Assembly (NCBI GenBank): GCA_016200915.1
Contig: JACQDV010000024.1
Coordinates: 1-64,000, forward strand
DNA: 64,000 bases
Origin: Sphingobacteriales bacterium
GTDB lineage: Bacteria; Bacteroidota; Bacteroidia; Chitinophagales; Chitinophagaceae
Direction: 5' to 3'
Shown: positions 15,694 to 22,939 of the stretch, one piece after another
Position numbering within the stretch: the stretch's first letter is position 1
Layout of the letters: every line of letters begins with the position of its first letter
Made by a program: the position numbers and the translations under genes
Notes under the pieces: generated by a model
Told to the model about the DNA's origin: nothing
The model's input: the letters and a program-made list of their open reading frames with translations, nothing else
Databases searched by the model: none

Positions 15694-16461
15694 TTAGTTT
15701 ATCGGTTTTATGCCTGGGTAAGACAAACCTTTTCTATTCATTAAATCTTTCACTTTTCTTTTCCAGCTTAACTTAGCCATCTGCCATGATTTGGCATTTA
15801 GCATTAGTTCAATCCTGTCATTACTATGTGATGGTCGTAAAGGGAGCGAAGAATAATCAATATTATCAAACTCTAAAAGTAAGGAAAGATTATTAACCGG
15901 TGATGGAGGCTCATCTAAATCAAATAAACATTTATTTTCTTCTTTATTAAAACGAGTCTCTTTTTCCCGAAGTAATTCAAGCAAATCTTCCAGGATTATT
16001 TCGTCAGTTATTAAGTCCAAATCATAAATGTCTTTATTGGCTTTTCTGCCGGTGCCACTCATTAACTTAAGAGTGCCTAAATCTTTTAACGAAAGAAGTT
16101 TTATGCCCTCAAATATTTCGACTGCTTTTAATAACGGAATGTTTTGTATCAATTCTACTTTAATATTTAATCCGCTATTATTGATTAATGCCCTTAAAAA
16201 GCAATACTGGTCGCCGGATTCTGTATTGATTATTTCGCAAAACAATAGGGAACTGGCAAAATATTTTTTAAGTTCTTTGCTGATATGCTCAAAACCATTT
16301 TTCCCAACCATATTACTGGTGAATAAATCAATATCAATTGATAAACGTTTATTATATCTTAAGGCCAAATTTGTTCCGCCGGCTAAAGCAAAAGGTTTCA
16401 ATACTTCAATTGATTGTAATTGAAGAATCAAATCAATGATCAATGGGTTAACAGCTTTCAA
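15694..16461 (-). CDS. AbiEii/AbiGii-type nucleotidyltransferase toxin
   Basis: 255 residues. The N-terminal nucleotidyltransferase core FALAGGTNLALRYNKRLSIDIDLF has the GG-T-x-L-A-L...R-x-S-x-D-x-D motif with Asp43 and Asp45 as the metal-binding pair, as in AbiEii toxins. The later KLMSGTGRKANKDIYDLDLI is the second conserved block (K/R-x-K-D-x-x-D). The family transfers nucleotides to target RNAs (tRNA in studied cases) and supports phage abortive infection or plasmid maintenance. It has a TTG start (16461) that overlaps the TGA of the upstream gene as TTGA, showing translational coupling. The target here is unknown. Confidence 0.85.
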   Translation of the reverse strand: MKAVNPLIIDLILQLQSIEVLKPFALAGGTNLALRYNKRLSIDIDLFTSNMVGKNGFEHISKELKKYFASSLLFCEIINTESGDQYCFLRALINNSGLNIKVELIQNIPLLKAVEIFEGIKLLSLKDLGTLKLMSGTGRKANKDIYDLDLITDEIILEDLLELLREKETRFNKEENKCLFDLDEPPSPVNNLSLLLEFDNIDYSSLPLRPSHSNDRIELMLNAKSWQMAKLSWKRKVKDLMNRKGLSYPGIKPIN

Positions 16462-16754
16462 TTTTTATTTTTTGAAAACCTGTAAAAAATGGGGATTGAA
16501 TAGCGTAAAGCAACCAGCTCTAATACTTCGTTGCTCAGGAGTTCTTTTGTTTTTTTCAATTGCTCTATTATCTCGGCACTGGTATAAATTTTCTCAAGCT
16601 TAGTAATATCTTTTTCAAAACTATTTTTATTGGTCATATATAAAGCTCTGGGAATTATTATATCCCTGTCATTTTGCAAATCAAGGGTTTCATAATCCAT
16701 ATCCCAAAAAAGATGCCTCGGGAAAATAGAAGATATTTTTATTGCTTTTTTCAC
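16458..16754 (-). CDS. DUF6922-type partner (putative antitoxin) of the AbiEii-type toxin
   Basis: 98 residues with a GTG start (16754). IFPRHLFWDMDYETLDLQND, DIIIPRALYMTNKNSFEKDI and ELLSNEVLELVALRYSIPIF match the short DUF6922 proteins that precede AbiEii-like nucleotidyltransferases in Bacteroidota. An FWD-x-D start and a helical C-terminal half are typical. It is translationally coupled to the toxin. By position it takes the antitoxin role, although it is not the usual winged-helix AbiEi. Autoregulation is inference. The promoter is expected in 16755-16824. Confidence 0.7.
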   Translation of the reverse strand: MKKAIKISSIFPRHLFWDMDYETLDLQNDRDIIIPRALYMTNKNSFEKDITKLEKIYTSAEIIEQLKKTKELLSNEVLELVALRYSIPIFYRFSKNKN

Positions 16755-16824
16755 GAATATAAAGTTAATAAATATCTGCTGGTATTTTATTTATTTGAGG
16801 TTGTATCGTAAAGCTTTAATCAAA

Positions 16825-16855
16825 GGTGTCTGACAACATTGAGTTGTCGGACACC
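16825..16855. repeat. GGTGTC-GACAAC palindrome, upstream of the antitoxin gene
   Basis: GGTGTCTGACAAC, ATTGA, GTTGTCGGACACC: 13-base arms with one mismatch. It belongs to the same family as 15661-15691 and lies 70 bases upstream of the GTG start, so the toxin/antitoxin pair sits exactly between two copies. Confidence 0.75.
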
Positions 16856-16869
16856 AGGCAACAGCTTAA

Positions 16870-16903
16870 CCGCCAGACTCCCGCTATGGCGGGATTCAGA
16901 CGG
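16870..16903. repeat. CCGCCAGACTCCCGC...GGCGGGATTCAGACGG inverted repeat
   Basis: The TCCCGC/GCGGGA core stem (16879-16894) sits within longer imperfect arms. It starts 3 bases beyond the radical SAM stop (16907) on the minus strand, so it may terminate that transcript. From memory, the CCGTCTGAATCCCGC arrangement is a common dispersed repeat. Confidence 0.55.
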
Positions 16904-16906
16904 TTG

Positions 16907-18202
16907 TCAATAATGTGCAAAGTCTAAATCGTAATTGCCTTTGATGCGTTCAATCGGCGGATTGAAGTACCCATATTTTAAATCAGGAAATTCTTCTCGT
17001 ATTAAATCCTGTAATTGTTTTACTCCCATAAACTCACCGGTTTCTGTAACACCAATCTTACCTAAATACCAATCAGGGTCAATATTAAAATTGCGCCACT
17101 GAATCATTTTCAGCCCGGTTTCTTTAATCAGTTTTCTTAATGCTTCATATTCTGCTTCGGTATCTGTCATGCCCGGGAAAACAAAATAGTTAATGCTCGT
17201 CCAGCCACCATAACTGTTCATCACCTTTAAACTTTCAATGATGTCTTCAAACTCATAATTATTGGGACGATAGTAAGGAGTATAAATATTTTTTTGTGCA
17301 GAGTTGGTACTTACACGAATAGAATTTAATCCAACCTCACACAATGCTTTTACTGCTTTGGGCATCGAACCATTGGTGTTGATATTGATTGAACCTTTGG
17401 ATGTGTGCTTTCTTATTTCAATAATTGCTTCACGAATGGTTTCCCACATCAGCAATGGTTCTCCTTCACAACCCTGGCCAAAACTTACGATAGGATAGGG
17501 AGCAGTTTCCAAATGTGGAACAGTAAACTCCACAATTTCTTCGGCTGTTGGTTTAAAGGTTAAACGGTCTTGTGTAGAAACAATACTTTCTTCCTGCGGC
17601 TGAAAAGAAATACATCCAATACAATTAGCATTACAGGCAGGTGAGGAAGGAACAGGGCATTCCCATCTTCCCAATGCAAAATTTCTTGCTGCGGGACAGG
17701 TATAGGTCTGGCAACAATTTTCCATCAAATGTTTTACTAAACGATTATGCGGATAAGCTTTTAATAAATTGTTGGTGCCAATATCAATCGTGTCCTGGTC
17801 GTAACCGGCGCATTCCTGACGAATATCTTTTTCAATGCGAACAGCCGTAACATAAAACTTATCATCAAACCATGCTGCTGCCGTATAACAAAACAATGGA
17901 AGTGTTGGTGCATCGGCTGATGTTTCGTATGCAGCCAAATAAAGTCCAGTATGTGCAGGCGGAATAAAAGCAGCTACAGCCCATCCTTTTTCACACAAAC
18001 GCATGTCGCCGGTTTTTACATCAATACCAATTCCTTTGCGTCCGGGCAGTTCGTATAAGTTTCCTCCTTCAGGCAATTCAATCCAGTCAGCAGGTTCCAC
18101 CGGAAATGCATCCCATCCGGCACGGCCTACTGCATAAAGAGAAGTGTCTTCAAAAATATTTCCGTTACCGTCGCTGTAGAGTAAGTAGGGGCTTTGGTTC
18201 AT
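16907..18202 (-). CDS. Radical SAM protein with Cys-rich N-terminal domain, function unknown
   Basis: 431 residues. A 170-residue N-terminal region (LLYSDGNGNIFEDTSLYAVGR, trimmed; LPEGGNLYELPGRKGIGIDV) leads into a Cys cluster: CCQTYTCP at about 165, then WECPVPSSPACNANCIGC. CNANCIGC is the CxxxCxxC radical SAM motif. FGQGCEGEPLL corresponds to the GGE motif region, and ISININTNGSM and LNSIRVSTNSAQ are later barrel strands. It makes a 5'-deoxyadenosyl radical, but the substrate is unknown. Extra cysteines just before the SAM motif may bind a second cluster. There is no peptide or partner gene beside it. Confidence in the superfamily is high, in function nil. Confidence 0.88.
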   Translation of the reverse strand: MNQSPYLLYSDGNGNIFEDTSLYAVGRAGWDAFPVEPADWIELPEGGNLYELPGRKGIGIDVKTGDMRLCEKGWAVAAFIPPAHTGLYLAAYETSADAPTLPLFCYTAAAWFDDKFYVTAVRIEKDIRQECAGYDQDTIDIGTNNLLKAYPHNRLVKHLMENCCQTYTCPAARNFALGRWECPVPSSPACNANCIGCISFQPQEESIVSTQDRLTFKPTAEEIVEFTVPHLETAPYPIVSFGQGCEGEPLLMWETIREAIIEIRKHTSKGSININTNGSMPKAVKALCEVGLNSIRVSTNSAQKNIYTPYYRPNNYEFEDIIESLKVMNSYGGWTSINYFVFPGMTDTEAEYEALRKLIKETGLKMIQWRNFNIDPDWYLGKIGVTETGEFMGVKQLQDLIREEFPDLKYGYFNPPIERIKGNYDLDFAHY

Positions 18203-18208
18203 AATTTG

Positions 18209-18272
18209 AGTTGACAGTTGACAGATGACGGATGACAGTTTTCTGTCAACTGTTGACTGTCATCTGTCAACT
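18209..18272. repeat. TTGACAG/GATGACAG stutter palindrome
   Basis: AGTTGACAGTTGACAGATGAC (18209-18229) is mirrored by GTCATCTGTCAACT (18259-18272) and CTGTCAACTGTTGAC. It fills the 64 bases between the radical SAM ATG and the 18267 gene. The TGA stop of that gene is part of the repeat (AGT TGA CAG ATG on the minus strand). Confidence 0.7.
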
Positions 18273-18866
18273 TTTTAAATAGTGTCGGCAAAATTCGTGA
18301 ATTTGTTCCAGTTCTTCTAAATGTAAATTTTTCTTTAGCCAGAAACGGATATTCTTTTGACCAGATACATTAATGGTGATGCTGTCATGCTCGGCAGTGA
18401 TGCCATTTATATGATACCAGGACAGCAAATGATTGCTGGGTAAATCAGGTATCTCAACGCCAATATGATGGAAAGAGAGCTGTTCCTGTTTCAGGCTTTT
18501 CTTTTCGCAATAGAATAAATAAGCATAGCCGCAGGTGATGCCAAACATCACAATGGCCATGATGGTATGTATTTGCAAAATGTACATCCACGTAAAGCTG
18601 AAAAATAGAACCATTTCAATAAAACGGAAGAGGAGATTGTACCGGGGAGTATTAGTTAAAAAGGTTCGGCCAAATAGTGCCAGCAGAAAAATATCTGCGC
18701 CAATAATTACCTGTCCCCAGAAGTAAACCGGCCCGGTATCATGCACTTTGTACTCATGAATGGCATTGGCAAAAATGATAACGGCTGCAAACAGGTGCAG
18801 TAAAAGTGTATTCTTTTTTAAATTTTCAAAAGCGGGATGGGAGATGGGAAGTGATAATGAGTTCAT
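18267..18866 (-). CDS. Membrane protein of unknown function with cytoplasmic tail
   Basis: 199 residues. Four hydrophobic segments: TLLLHLFAAVIIFANAI (about 20-36), VYFWGQVIIGADIFLLALFG (about 48-67), LFRFIEMVLFFSFTWMYIL (about 80-98) and IMAIVMFGITCGYAYLFY (about 103-120). A soluble 80-residue end follows, with FHHIGVEIPDLPSNHLLSW, ISGITAEH-like strands and KNIRFWLKKNLHLEELEQIHEFC. The tail resembles a PH-like small beta domain followed by one helix. No homologue is recognised. Its stop codon lies within a palindromic repeat. Confidence 0.65.
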   Translation of the reverse strand: MNSLSLPISHPAFENLKKNTLLLHLFAAVIIFANAIHEYKVHDTGPVYFWGQVIIGADIFLLALFGRTFLTNTPRYNLLFRFIEMVLFFSFTWMYILQIHTIMAIVMFGITCGYAYLFYCEKKSLKQEQLSFHHIGVEIPDLPSNHLLSWYHINGITAEHDSITINVSGQKNIRFWLKKNLHLEELEQIHEFCRHYLKS

Positions 18867-19006
18867 AAAACAGCGGTTTGGTTGCTGTTGGGATGCAGAG
18901 GAGGTGAGATTCCATACGACTTAATAAAATTTTTTGTTCGATGTATGAAGTAAGGCCAACATATTCAAACTTACTTTCTCATCCCTTATTTCTCATTTCT
19001 TATTCC

Positions 19007-20434
19007 TCATTTCACCGGTGGAAACATAGCTTCAAACTTTTTAAAACGCTTATCCAAATCCTTTATCAGCCTTTCTTTTAAACCATCTTCTTCAATAAAG
19101 CTGTAGCGGATGCTGTTGTAAACAAAAGTTTTAATGTCACTATAAGAAATGTCTTTGTATCGTTTGGCTAATAAAACATATTGCTCAGCAAGGTTTGTTC
19201 TTAATACACCGGCATCATCCGTACTGATCACAATTGGTACACCGAATTTTTTATATAGCATGATGGGATGTTTATCTTCTTTTACATCCAGTATAAATTC
19301 ATTACTACCAAGATTTATCTCCACAGCAATTTTATTGGCAGCCATGTAACGTAAAAGTTTGTAAACATCCTTTTCATACGGAAGATCAACACCATGACCA
19401 ATTCTTTTTGCCCCTGCTGTAAACACGGCATCATTAATATGCCAGGTAAGGTCTTCCGGTAATACCAGTCCCATAGCTAATTCGCCTGCATGCATCGTAT
19501 ATTTTACATTGGGAAAACGCTGATGCAGGTATTTAAATAGCAACATATGAAGTTTATAATCTTTAATAGCTGTTTCACCATGTTCAGGTGCAACAATGTT
19601 TACACCCACAGCCAGCTTACTGTTATCGGCAGAAATGAATGAAGCTGTTAAGTCACGAAAGACATCAACCGGCTCCATAAAACGTAAAGAAAAATTCAGG
19701 TAACGCATGGTGAACTGTGAATCATCAATGGCTAAACTGTCGTGCAAATGCTCAATTACTTTTTTATTAAAGTCAAGCGCTGCCTGCTCAATTCCCTGTT
19801 TTGAATAATCAGCGTACAAACTATCTAACAACTGAAACAATGCTTTTTCATTTGCTGATGAAGCCAATTGCCGTAAACGATTATTGTAATTGCTGCTGGC
19901 ACTGATGTTAAGTGGAATATAAAGAAACTGTGTTTCGATATAACTTACATTTTCTTTGATAGCTCTCTGCTTTAATTCCTGCATTTCCTGTGGTACGGTT
20001 TCAGCTGCCGCTGCCCAGAATTTATCGAAGCTTTCAAAAAAGAGTTTGTAGGAAGGGTAATCAACATGATTATAATTTTTAACTGACCATTTCTCCAATA
20101 CTTTGTCTTTAAACTGTTCTAATTGACCCAGTGCTTTTATTTCTGAAAAACGTTTCCATTCGTTTCCATTGCTGATGGGTTTAGTAGTGGAAACCGCCAT
20201 AGTTTCTGTATTGAGATAAAAATCATTTTCAATGGCATGCTGAAGCATTGGCTCAGCGTAAATAGCTCCGGAGAAATGATGATGAAGATCGCCGCCCTTG
20301 GGCATTTGAGAAAAGAAAGCAGTAAGTTCCGCTTCGTTGTTCCTGATCTTATTAAAATAATCAGCCACCGCATTCTGCGAAAAACTGCCGGATACAATAA
20401 ATATAAAAGCGATGGATAAAAAATACTTCATCAT
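19007..20434 (-). CDS. Secreted adenosine deaminase-family amidohydrolase
   Basis: About 475 residues from ATG 20434 (MMKYFLSIAFIFIVSGSFSQ, signal peptide ending at SQ). It would deaminate adenosine or a related purine nucleoside in the periplasm or outside. Metal-binding HxH lies in MPKGGDLHHHFSGAIYAEP. Then come YTMHAGELAMGL (substrate His/Glu), RIGHGVDL and VVISTDDAGVLRTNL (the catalytic Asp pair). The region between HxH and the barrel is longer than in cytosolic Add, as in ADGF-type secreted enzymes. It is open further upstream, but that would bury the signal peptide. The stop lies in an AAATGAGGAATAAG-type stutter repeat. Confidence 0.88.
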   Translation of the reverse strand: MMKYFLSIAFIFIVSGSFSQNAVADYFNKIRNNEAELTAFFSQMPKGGDLHHHFSGAIYAEPMLQHAIENDFYLNTETMAVSTTKPISNGNEWKRFSEIKALGQLEQFKDKVLEKWSVKNYNHVDYPSYKLFFESFDKFWAAAAETVPQEMQELKQRAIKENVSYIETQFLYIPLNISASSNYNNRLRQLASSANEKALFQLLDSLYADYSKQGIEQAALDFNKKVIEHLHDSLAIDDSQFTMRYLNFSLRFMEPVDVFRDLTASFISADNSKLAVGVNIVAPEHGETAIKDYKLHMLLFKYLHQRFPNVKYTMHAGELAMGLVLPEDLTWHINDAVFTAGAKRIGHGVDLPYEKDVYKLLRYMAANKIAVEINLGSNEFILDVKEDKHPIMLYKKFGVPIVISTDDAGVLRTNLAEQYVLLAKRYKDISYSDIKTFVYNSIRYSFIEEDGLKERLIKDLDKRFKKFEAMFPPVK

Positions 20435-20516
20435 AAGTAATACAATTGTAAATGGCCCGGTTGGTACGGGGAAATAAAAGGGATGCAATTTAATGTTTTT
20501 ATTTAAAGAATCATAC

Positions 20517-20670
20517 TGAAGTGTTGTTTAATAATGTATCAGTTTTAAAGTTTGCTTTATGTATTTTTTGATTTCACGCCAAGGCGCAAAGAAAATAAGC
20601 CGCAAAAAATTATTGCGACTTTGCTCCTTATATTTCTTTGCGTGAAAAATTAAAACTAATACTTTGCTAC
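20517..20670. repeat. Dispersed inverted-repeat element, copy A
   Basis: The core 20572-20647 (TTTCACGCC...GCGTGAAA) has inverted ends containing CACGC and CTTTGCGTG. On the minus strand it matches 29420-29491 base for base over long stretches (TTTCACGCAAAG, AATATAAGGAGCAAAG, CTTATTTTCTTTGCGCC). Similarity continues outside the core (AATACAT, GCAAA, AAACTGAT), so the full element is about 130-150 bp. It begins a few bases after the stop of the 20672 gene. Confidence 0.75.
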
Positions 20671-20671
20671 A

Positions 20672-21244
20672 TTATTTACTGTTGGCAAGACGAAGTTGCT
20701 CCCGGCAAAACTTATTGAACTCATCTTCATCACAATCACTTTCCTCGTCAATGGTTTCTCTTTGATAAATGCGGTTGTTTTTAAAATCGAGGGTGAGAAG
20801 GTTGTCTTTTAAAATGATATTGTTGAAATCAGACCAGTTGTATTTCTTTTTAAAAAGATTATCAAACATGATGAATTGGGTGGAGAAACCGATCTCAAGA
20901 TTAGATTTCGCTTTTTCTTCAATAGCAGAAAGAATGATAAGTCCCAGTGCAAACAATGCTTCAAAAAGGTGAATATTTTTATTGAATAAAATAATGATTC
21001 CGGTAACAAAAAGGAATGTGCCTGCAGTAATAATTTTTCTTCTACGTTTTATATATACAGCAAACAATAGTGCGATAAGAATAATTGAAATAATTGATCC
21101 GTAGAGAGTGAAACCGGATAAAAAATTAGTTGCGACAGAACGATAGATGAGATAAGCAAGGGCGATAATACCAAGCAGCCGATTCATTAAATCAATCGTT
21201 CGCCGGTTTGTATTTCTCAATATCACAACATAATCAAAAACCAT
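20672..21244 (-). CDS. Hypothetical membrane protein with cytoplasmic C-terminal domain
   Basis: 190 residues from ATG 21244; a TTG two codons upstream is possible. The N-terminus (VFDYVVILRNTNRRTIDLMN) is soluble. Four short hydrophobic segments follow (LLGIIALAYLIYRSV, LYGSIISIILIALLFAVYI, TAGTFLFVTGIIILF, LFEALFALGLIILSAI). The acidic C-terminal domain (SDFNNIILKDNLLTLDFKNN, ESDCDEDEFNKFCREQLRL) resembles the PH-like membrane proteins found in many Bacteroidota. No catalytic residues are visible and the function is unknown. Confidence 0.65.
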   Translation of the reverse strand: MVFDYVVILRNTNRRTIDLMNRLLGIIALAYLIYRSVATNFLSGFTLYGSIISIILIALLFAVYIKRRRKIITAGTFLFVTGIIILFNKNIHLFEALFALGLIILSAIEEKAKSNLEIGFSTQFIMFDNLFKKKYNWSDFNNIILKDNLLTLDFKNNRIYQRETIDEESDCDEDEFNKFCREQLRLANSK

Positions 21245-21280
21245 ATCCAATTATTAAAATGGAAAGTAGTATAAAAAATT

Positions 21281-21303
21281 AAACCGGTAGTTTTTACCGG
21301 TTT
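21281..21303 (-). terminator. Terminator of the agmatinase-family gene
   Basis: AAACCGGTA and TACCGGTTT form a perfect 9-bp stem with a GTTTT loop. On the minus strand it is followed by AATTTTTTAT, 10 bases after the stop of the 21313 gene. Confidence 0.8.
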
Positions 21304-21312
21304 ATCATATCA

Positions 21313-22359
21313 TTATTGTGGATTGGAAGCCACCATCAGGTTACACAACTTAAACAATTCTCTTGCTCCCACATTGGCATCCCATTCACCGGCGCCTACA
21401 CCTACTTCGCTTAAATCAAAACCAATGATCTTTCTTCCGCTTTGTATCACTTTACGGAAAAGATAGTTTACCTCATCCGTTTCCATACCACCCTGTACCG
21501 GAGTACCAGTGTAAGGACAGCATTTAGGATCTAATCCATCAATATCAAAACTGATGTAAATGTTCTGCGGTAATTTATCAATCATCTCCTCACAAATATG
21601 CTTCCATGTTTCGCCTTCAAAACGACGGTCTTTTATTTCACGGTCAAAATAAGCGATCACTCTGTACTGGCTATTACAAACATATTCCCATTCTTCCTGG
21701 CAATAATCCCTTATACCAACCTGAACCAGTTTTTTTATCTCAGGAATTTCATTCAGTGCATTGTACATGATGCTGGCATGAGAATAATTAAACCCTTCAA
21801 ATTGCTGACGAAGATCGCAGTGTGCATCTATCTGCAAAATACCAAACTCACCATGTGCTTCGGCCAGGGCTTTTAAATAGCCTAAAGGAGTGCTGTGATC
21901 ACCCCCCAACAAACCAACCAGCTTACCATTATCAAGCAACGCTTTTGTTTGCTCATATACATACTGGTTCAGCATCTGGGCACCGGCGTTCACTTCTTTC
22001 AGGGTTTTGCACATGAACTTATTATCATCCACCTCCTGGCCTTCGGAAATATATTTAATATAGAGTTCGGCTTCTTTACGTAAATAATCACTCTTCATTA
22101 ATATCTTACGGTCCACTTCCCTCATAAAGAATCCCTGTTTCCAGCCATCGGGAACATCCGCATCAAACAAATCAATTTGCAAAGAAGCTTTATGGATGTG
22201 CTCACCAGCACGGGCTGTACCGGCATTATAGCTTACTGTTACTTCCCAGGGAACAGGAAGAATAATAATCCTCGCATCTTCTTCAGTAAAGGGTAAACCA
22301 AAAATCCCATTATTGGGATTACCAGCACTATTGGGGTCGAATGATGATAGATCTGCCAT
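21313..22359 (-). CDS. Agmatinase/arginase-family ureohydrolase
   Basis: 348 residues of the ureohydrolase fold, which hydrolyses guanidino compounds to urea with two Mn ions. Ligands are present: GLLGGDHSTPLG (His), QIDAHCDLR (Asp-x-His-x-Asp) and YISFDIDGLDPKCCP (Asp-x-Asp). The C-terminal end VGARELFKLCNLMV is typical. The N-terminal half is longer than in E. coli SpeB and fits the Bacteroidota agmatinase family protein group. Whether the substrate is agmatine, arginine or formiminoglutamate is not decidable. It is a single gene, divergent from ccmE, with its own terminator. Confidence 0.88.
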   Translation of the reverse strand: MADLSSFDPNSAGNPNNGIFGLPFTEEDARIIILPVPWEVTVSYNAGTARAGEHIHKASLQIDLFDADVPDGWKQGFFMREVDRKILMKSDYLRKEAELYIKYISEGQEVDDNKFMCKTLKEVNAGAQMLNQYVYEQTKALLDNGKLVGLLGGDHSTPLGYLKALAEAHGEFGILQIDAHCDLRQQFEGFNYSHASIMYNALNEIPEIKKLVQVGIRDYCQEEWEYVCNSQYRVIAYFDREIKDRRFEGETWKHICEEMIDKLPQNIYISFDIDGLDPKCCPYTGTPVQGGMETDEVNYLFRKVIQSGRKIIGFDLSEVGVGAGEWDANVGARELFKLCNLMVASNPQ

Positions 22360-22432
22360 CGCTTGCTATATTAAAAAGCGGTGCAAGTTAGTGGAGTTTC
22401 TATTCAGCACAAAAAATATTACTTAGTGTAAA

Positions 22433-22450
22433 AACAGGCTTCCGCCTGTT
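22433..22450. repeat. AACAGGC-TTCC-GCCTGTT hairpin
   Basis: A perfect 7-bp stem with a TTCC loop between the divergent agmatinase and ccmE genes. As it lies between two gene starts, it is more likely a dispersed palindrome than a terminator. Confidence 0.5.
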
Positions 22451-22500
22451 AAAGTGGCAAACCATTTGCAAACATTTTTACAACGCAACCTGTTTTCAAC

Positions 22501-22508
22501 TAACTTTG
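22501..22508 (+). promoter_or_regulatory. TAACTTTG -7 box for ccmE-ccmF
   Basis: A TAnnTTTG match 15 bases before the ccmE ATG, preceded by TTTGCAAAC about 30 bases upstream as a possible -33 region. The short leader fits a Bacteroidota primary promoter. Confidence 0.5.
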
Positions 22509-22522
22509 CTTTCCGTTTAATT

Positions 22523-22936
22523 ATGAAAAAGACACATATCCTCATTCTTGTTTTAATTGCTGCCGCTGTGGGCTATATGATCATGAGCATGGGCAGCCTT
22601 TCCACTTATGAAAGTATTGCTTCGGCTAAACAAAAGCAGGGAAAGTTTGTAAACGTAATAGCCAAATTAGACAAATCTCAGCCTGTTGAATATGATGCCC
22701 TGAAGAACCCCAATTATTTAAGTTTTACAGCCGTTGATTCATTGGGTAATACGGCTAAAGTAATTTATCATAGTCCCAAACCACCGGAACTGGAACATAC
22801 GGAAAGAGTGGTGCTGAAAGGAAAGATGCAGGGCGATGTATTTGAATGCCAGAACATCCTGCTAAAATGCCCGTCGAAGTATAAGGACGACCCCAAGAAT
22901 GTGCAAAAAAGTTTGAACGAAAACACACAGCAGTAA
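22523..22936 (+). CDS. ccmE: Cytochrome c maturation haem chaperone CcmE, CxxxY type
   Basis: 137 residues from ATG 22523 (MKKTHILILVLIAAAVGYMI, N-terminal membrane anchor). An upstream in-frame extension is rejected because it lacks a start and would hide the anchor. The OB-fold shows KFVNVIAKLDK, YLSFTAVDSLGNTAKVIYHS, PPELEHTERVVLKGKM and VFECQNILLKCPSKYKDD. CcmE holds haem covalently in the periplasm for delivery to apocytochromes. The haem-binding His of the HxxxY motif is replaced by Cys116 (CPSKY), as in the CxxxY variants known from Desulfovibrio and archaea. ccmF starts 3 bases after its stop. Confidence 0.88.
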   Translation: MKKTHILILVLIAAAVGYMIMSMGSLSTYESIASAKQKQGKFVNVIAKLDKSQPVEYDALKNPNYLSFTAVDSLGNTAKVIYHSPKPPELEHTERVVLKGKMQGDVFECQNILLKCPSKYKDDPKNVQKSLNENTQQ

Positions 22937-22939
22937 TTC

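Noticed and set aside
22454-22522. Upstream extension of ccmE
   Set aside because: It begins at a non-standard codon, contains the TAACTTTG promoter box and would bury the membrane anchor.
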